From CAYNLG01 sp964397995 (lineage in GTDB: Bacteria; Planctomycetota; Phycisphaerae; FEN-1346), in NCBI GenBank assembly GCA_964397995.1, contig CAYNLG010000015.1, positions 1 to 58,251 of the forward strand: a stretch of 58,251 nucleotides of DNA, given 5' to 3'. Each line of letters starts with the position of its first letter. Within the stretch, counting starts at the first letter, position 1. Positions 57,388 through 58,251 of this stretch are shown here, one piece after another. The position numbers and the translations under genes are program-made. The notes under the pieces are model-generated. The model saw only the letters and a list, made by a program, of their open reading frames with translations, made no database searches and was not told the origin of the DNA.

Positions 57388-58251
57388 ATGAGCCGCCACA
57401 CACGACCCAAACGAAGCGGCGTCAACCGCCGCCAGTTCCTCAAGACCAGCGCGCTGGCCGGGGCGTCGCTTGCCGTGGGGGCGCGGGCCTTTGCCGCGGC
57501 CGCCGGCGGGGGAAACGACCTGAACGTCGCCGTGATCGGCGCTGGCACCCAGGGGCGCGTGCTCCTGACGAACAGCCTGAAGATTCCCGGTGTCCGCTTC
57601 AAGGCCGTCTGCGACATCTGGCCCTATTACAAGGGCTACGCCCAGCGGCTCCTCAAAGCCTACAAGCACGAGGCCAACGCCTACGGCGACCACCAGGAGA
57701 TGCTGGCCGCCGAGAAGGACCTGGACGCCGTCATCGTCGCGACGCCCGACTGGGTCCACGCCGAGCAAGCGGTCGCCTGCATGAAGGCGGGCCTGCACGT
57801 CTACTGCGAGAAGGAGATGTCGAACTCGGCCGAGAAGGCCCGCGAGATGGTCGCGGCCTCGAAAGCCACCGGCAAGCTCCTCCAGATCGGCCACCAGCGC
57901 CGCTCGAACCCGCGGTACCACACGGCCCTCGACTACATCGACGCCAAGAAAGCCCTCGGGCGCATGACCTTCGTTTCCGGCCAGTGGAACCGGCACCAGC
58001 GTCTGAACGTCGGCTGGCCCGACGGCAAGGAACTGGATGCCGCCATCCTCGAGACGTACGGCTACGGCACCATGGAGCGGTTCCGCAACTGGCGGTGGTA
58101 TCGGAAGTTCTCCGGCGGGCCCATCGCCGACCTGGGCAGCCATCAGATCGACATCTTCCACTGGTTCCTGCACGCGCGCCCGACCGGGGTGGTGGCCTCG
58201 GGGGGCTTGGACTACCACGACGACATCGAGCGGTACGACAACATCAACGCC
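57388..58251 (+). CDS. Tat-exported Gfo/Idh/MocA oxidoreductase (cut by right edge)
   Basis: 288 codons are visible, open to the window end. The Tat signal is NRRQFLKTSALAGASLAVGARAFA. The NAD(P) loop VIGAGTQGRVLL, AVCDIWPYYKG, VIVATPDWVH and the Lys motif YCEKEMSNSAE (Glu-Lys-Glu here in place of EKP) are seen, with GGPIADLGSHQIDIFHWF in the second domain. The ATG at 57388 is preferred over 57370 because GGAGGT lies between them as a ribosome site. The 162-base gap before it holds a weak GC stem (57260-57273). The function matches the oxidoreductase at 51114. Confidence 0.88.
   Translation, partial: MSRHTRPKRSGVNRRQFLKTSALAGASLAVGARAFAAAAGGGNDLNVAVIGAGTQGRVLLTNSLKIPGVRFKAVCDIWPYYKGYAQRLLKAYKHEANAYGDHQEMLAAEKDLDAVIVATPDWVHAEQAVACMKAGLHVYCEKEMSNSAEKAREMVAASKATGKLLQIGHQRRSNPRYHTALDYIDAKKALGRMTFVSGQWNRHQRLNVGWPDGKELDAAILETYGYGTMERFRNWRWYRKFSGGPIADLGSHQIDIFHWFLHARPTGVVASGGLDYHDDIERYDNINA

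Noticed and set aside
1..58251. CRISPR arrays, insertion sequences, tRNA or rRNA genes
   Set aside because: No regularly spaced repeats, transposase genes or tRNA-like TTCGA arms in non-coding DNA were seen. The window looks like stable chromosomal DNA.

Overview
This is a very GC-rich bacterial window, by eye close to 70% G+C, with dense genes, ATG/GTG/TTG starts and clear Shine-Dalgarno sites. The gene content points to Planctomycetota, probably an uncultured, anaerobe-leaning lineage. The evidence is several sulfatases, Tat-exported Gfo/Idh/MocA oxidoreductases, DUF1080, ThuA, a PEP-CTERM protein, a DUF4175 protein, a dockerin-like tail and HEAT-repeat proteins. NifU/NifS, a rubrerythrin-like ferritin and a Na+-type c-ring motif fit a low-oxygen lifestyle. 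The lineage is inferred from gene content; no rRNA or tRNA gene was seen.

Layout. (1) Bases 1-5966, minus strand: a trypsin-fold pseudo-protease with DnaJ-type zinc motifs, 5-formyl-THF cyclo-ligase, an LysM-YkuD L,D-transpeptidase and a DUF4175 membrane protein cut by the left edge. (2) 6256-8360: a peptidoglycan amidase, a metallophosphatase and an RseC-like protein. (3) 8375-20101: a complete F1Fo ATP synthase operon (I, R-like, a, c-triple, c, b, delta, two sulfatases, alpha, gamma, beta, epsilon). The two sulfatase genes lie between delta and alpha. A 262-residue triple-hairpin c subunit, with a carboxylate in only one hairpin, lies beside a normal c subunit carrying the two-carboxylate Na+ motif. 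(4) 20114-29943: a HEAT protein, a membrane protein, a PEP-CTERM protein, a sugar isomerase, a large secreted protein, rubrerythrin-nifS-nifU and a PilZ protein. (5) 30074-37455: cysK, a URO-D family gene, ndk and a sulfatase-like gene, then hisD-hisC-hisB and a possible GGDEF scrap. (6) 37562-45152: a DUF1080 protein, a transglutaminase lipoprotein, asd with its leader, DUF362-dockerin and a tandem SGNH hydrolase. (7) 45316-58251: a GH65 phosphorylase with a coupled Nudix gene, a PmoA-like (DUF6807) protein, an Nramp-like transporter and a carbohydrate-catabolism cluster (Gfo/Idh/MocA, ThuA, HEAT-TIM barrel fusion, mannonate-dehydratase-like protein, partial Gfo/Idh/MocA).

The two strongest discoveries are these. 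First, asd has a complete threonine attenuator on the minus strand. It consists of a promoter (TTGACA-N17-TACAGT), a 31-codon leader peptide with 12 Thr codons, an alternative antiterminator pairing that covers the leader stop codon, and an intrinsic terminator just before asd. Second, the ATP synthase appears built for a hybrid c-ring (one-carboxylate triple hairpin plus two-carboxylate Na+-type single hairpin) and shares its operon with two sulfatases. Promoters across the window repeatedly show TTGAC-like -35 boxes with 16-17 bp spacers, so a housekeeping sigma-70 grammar is readable here.
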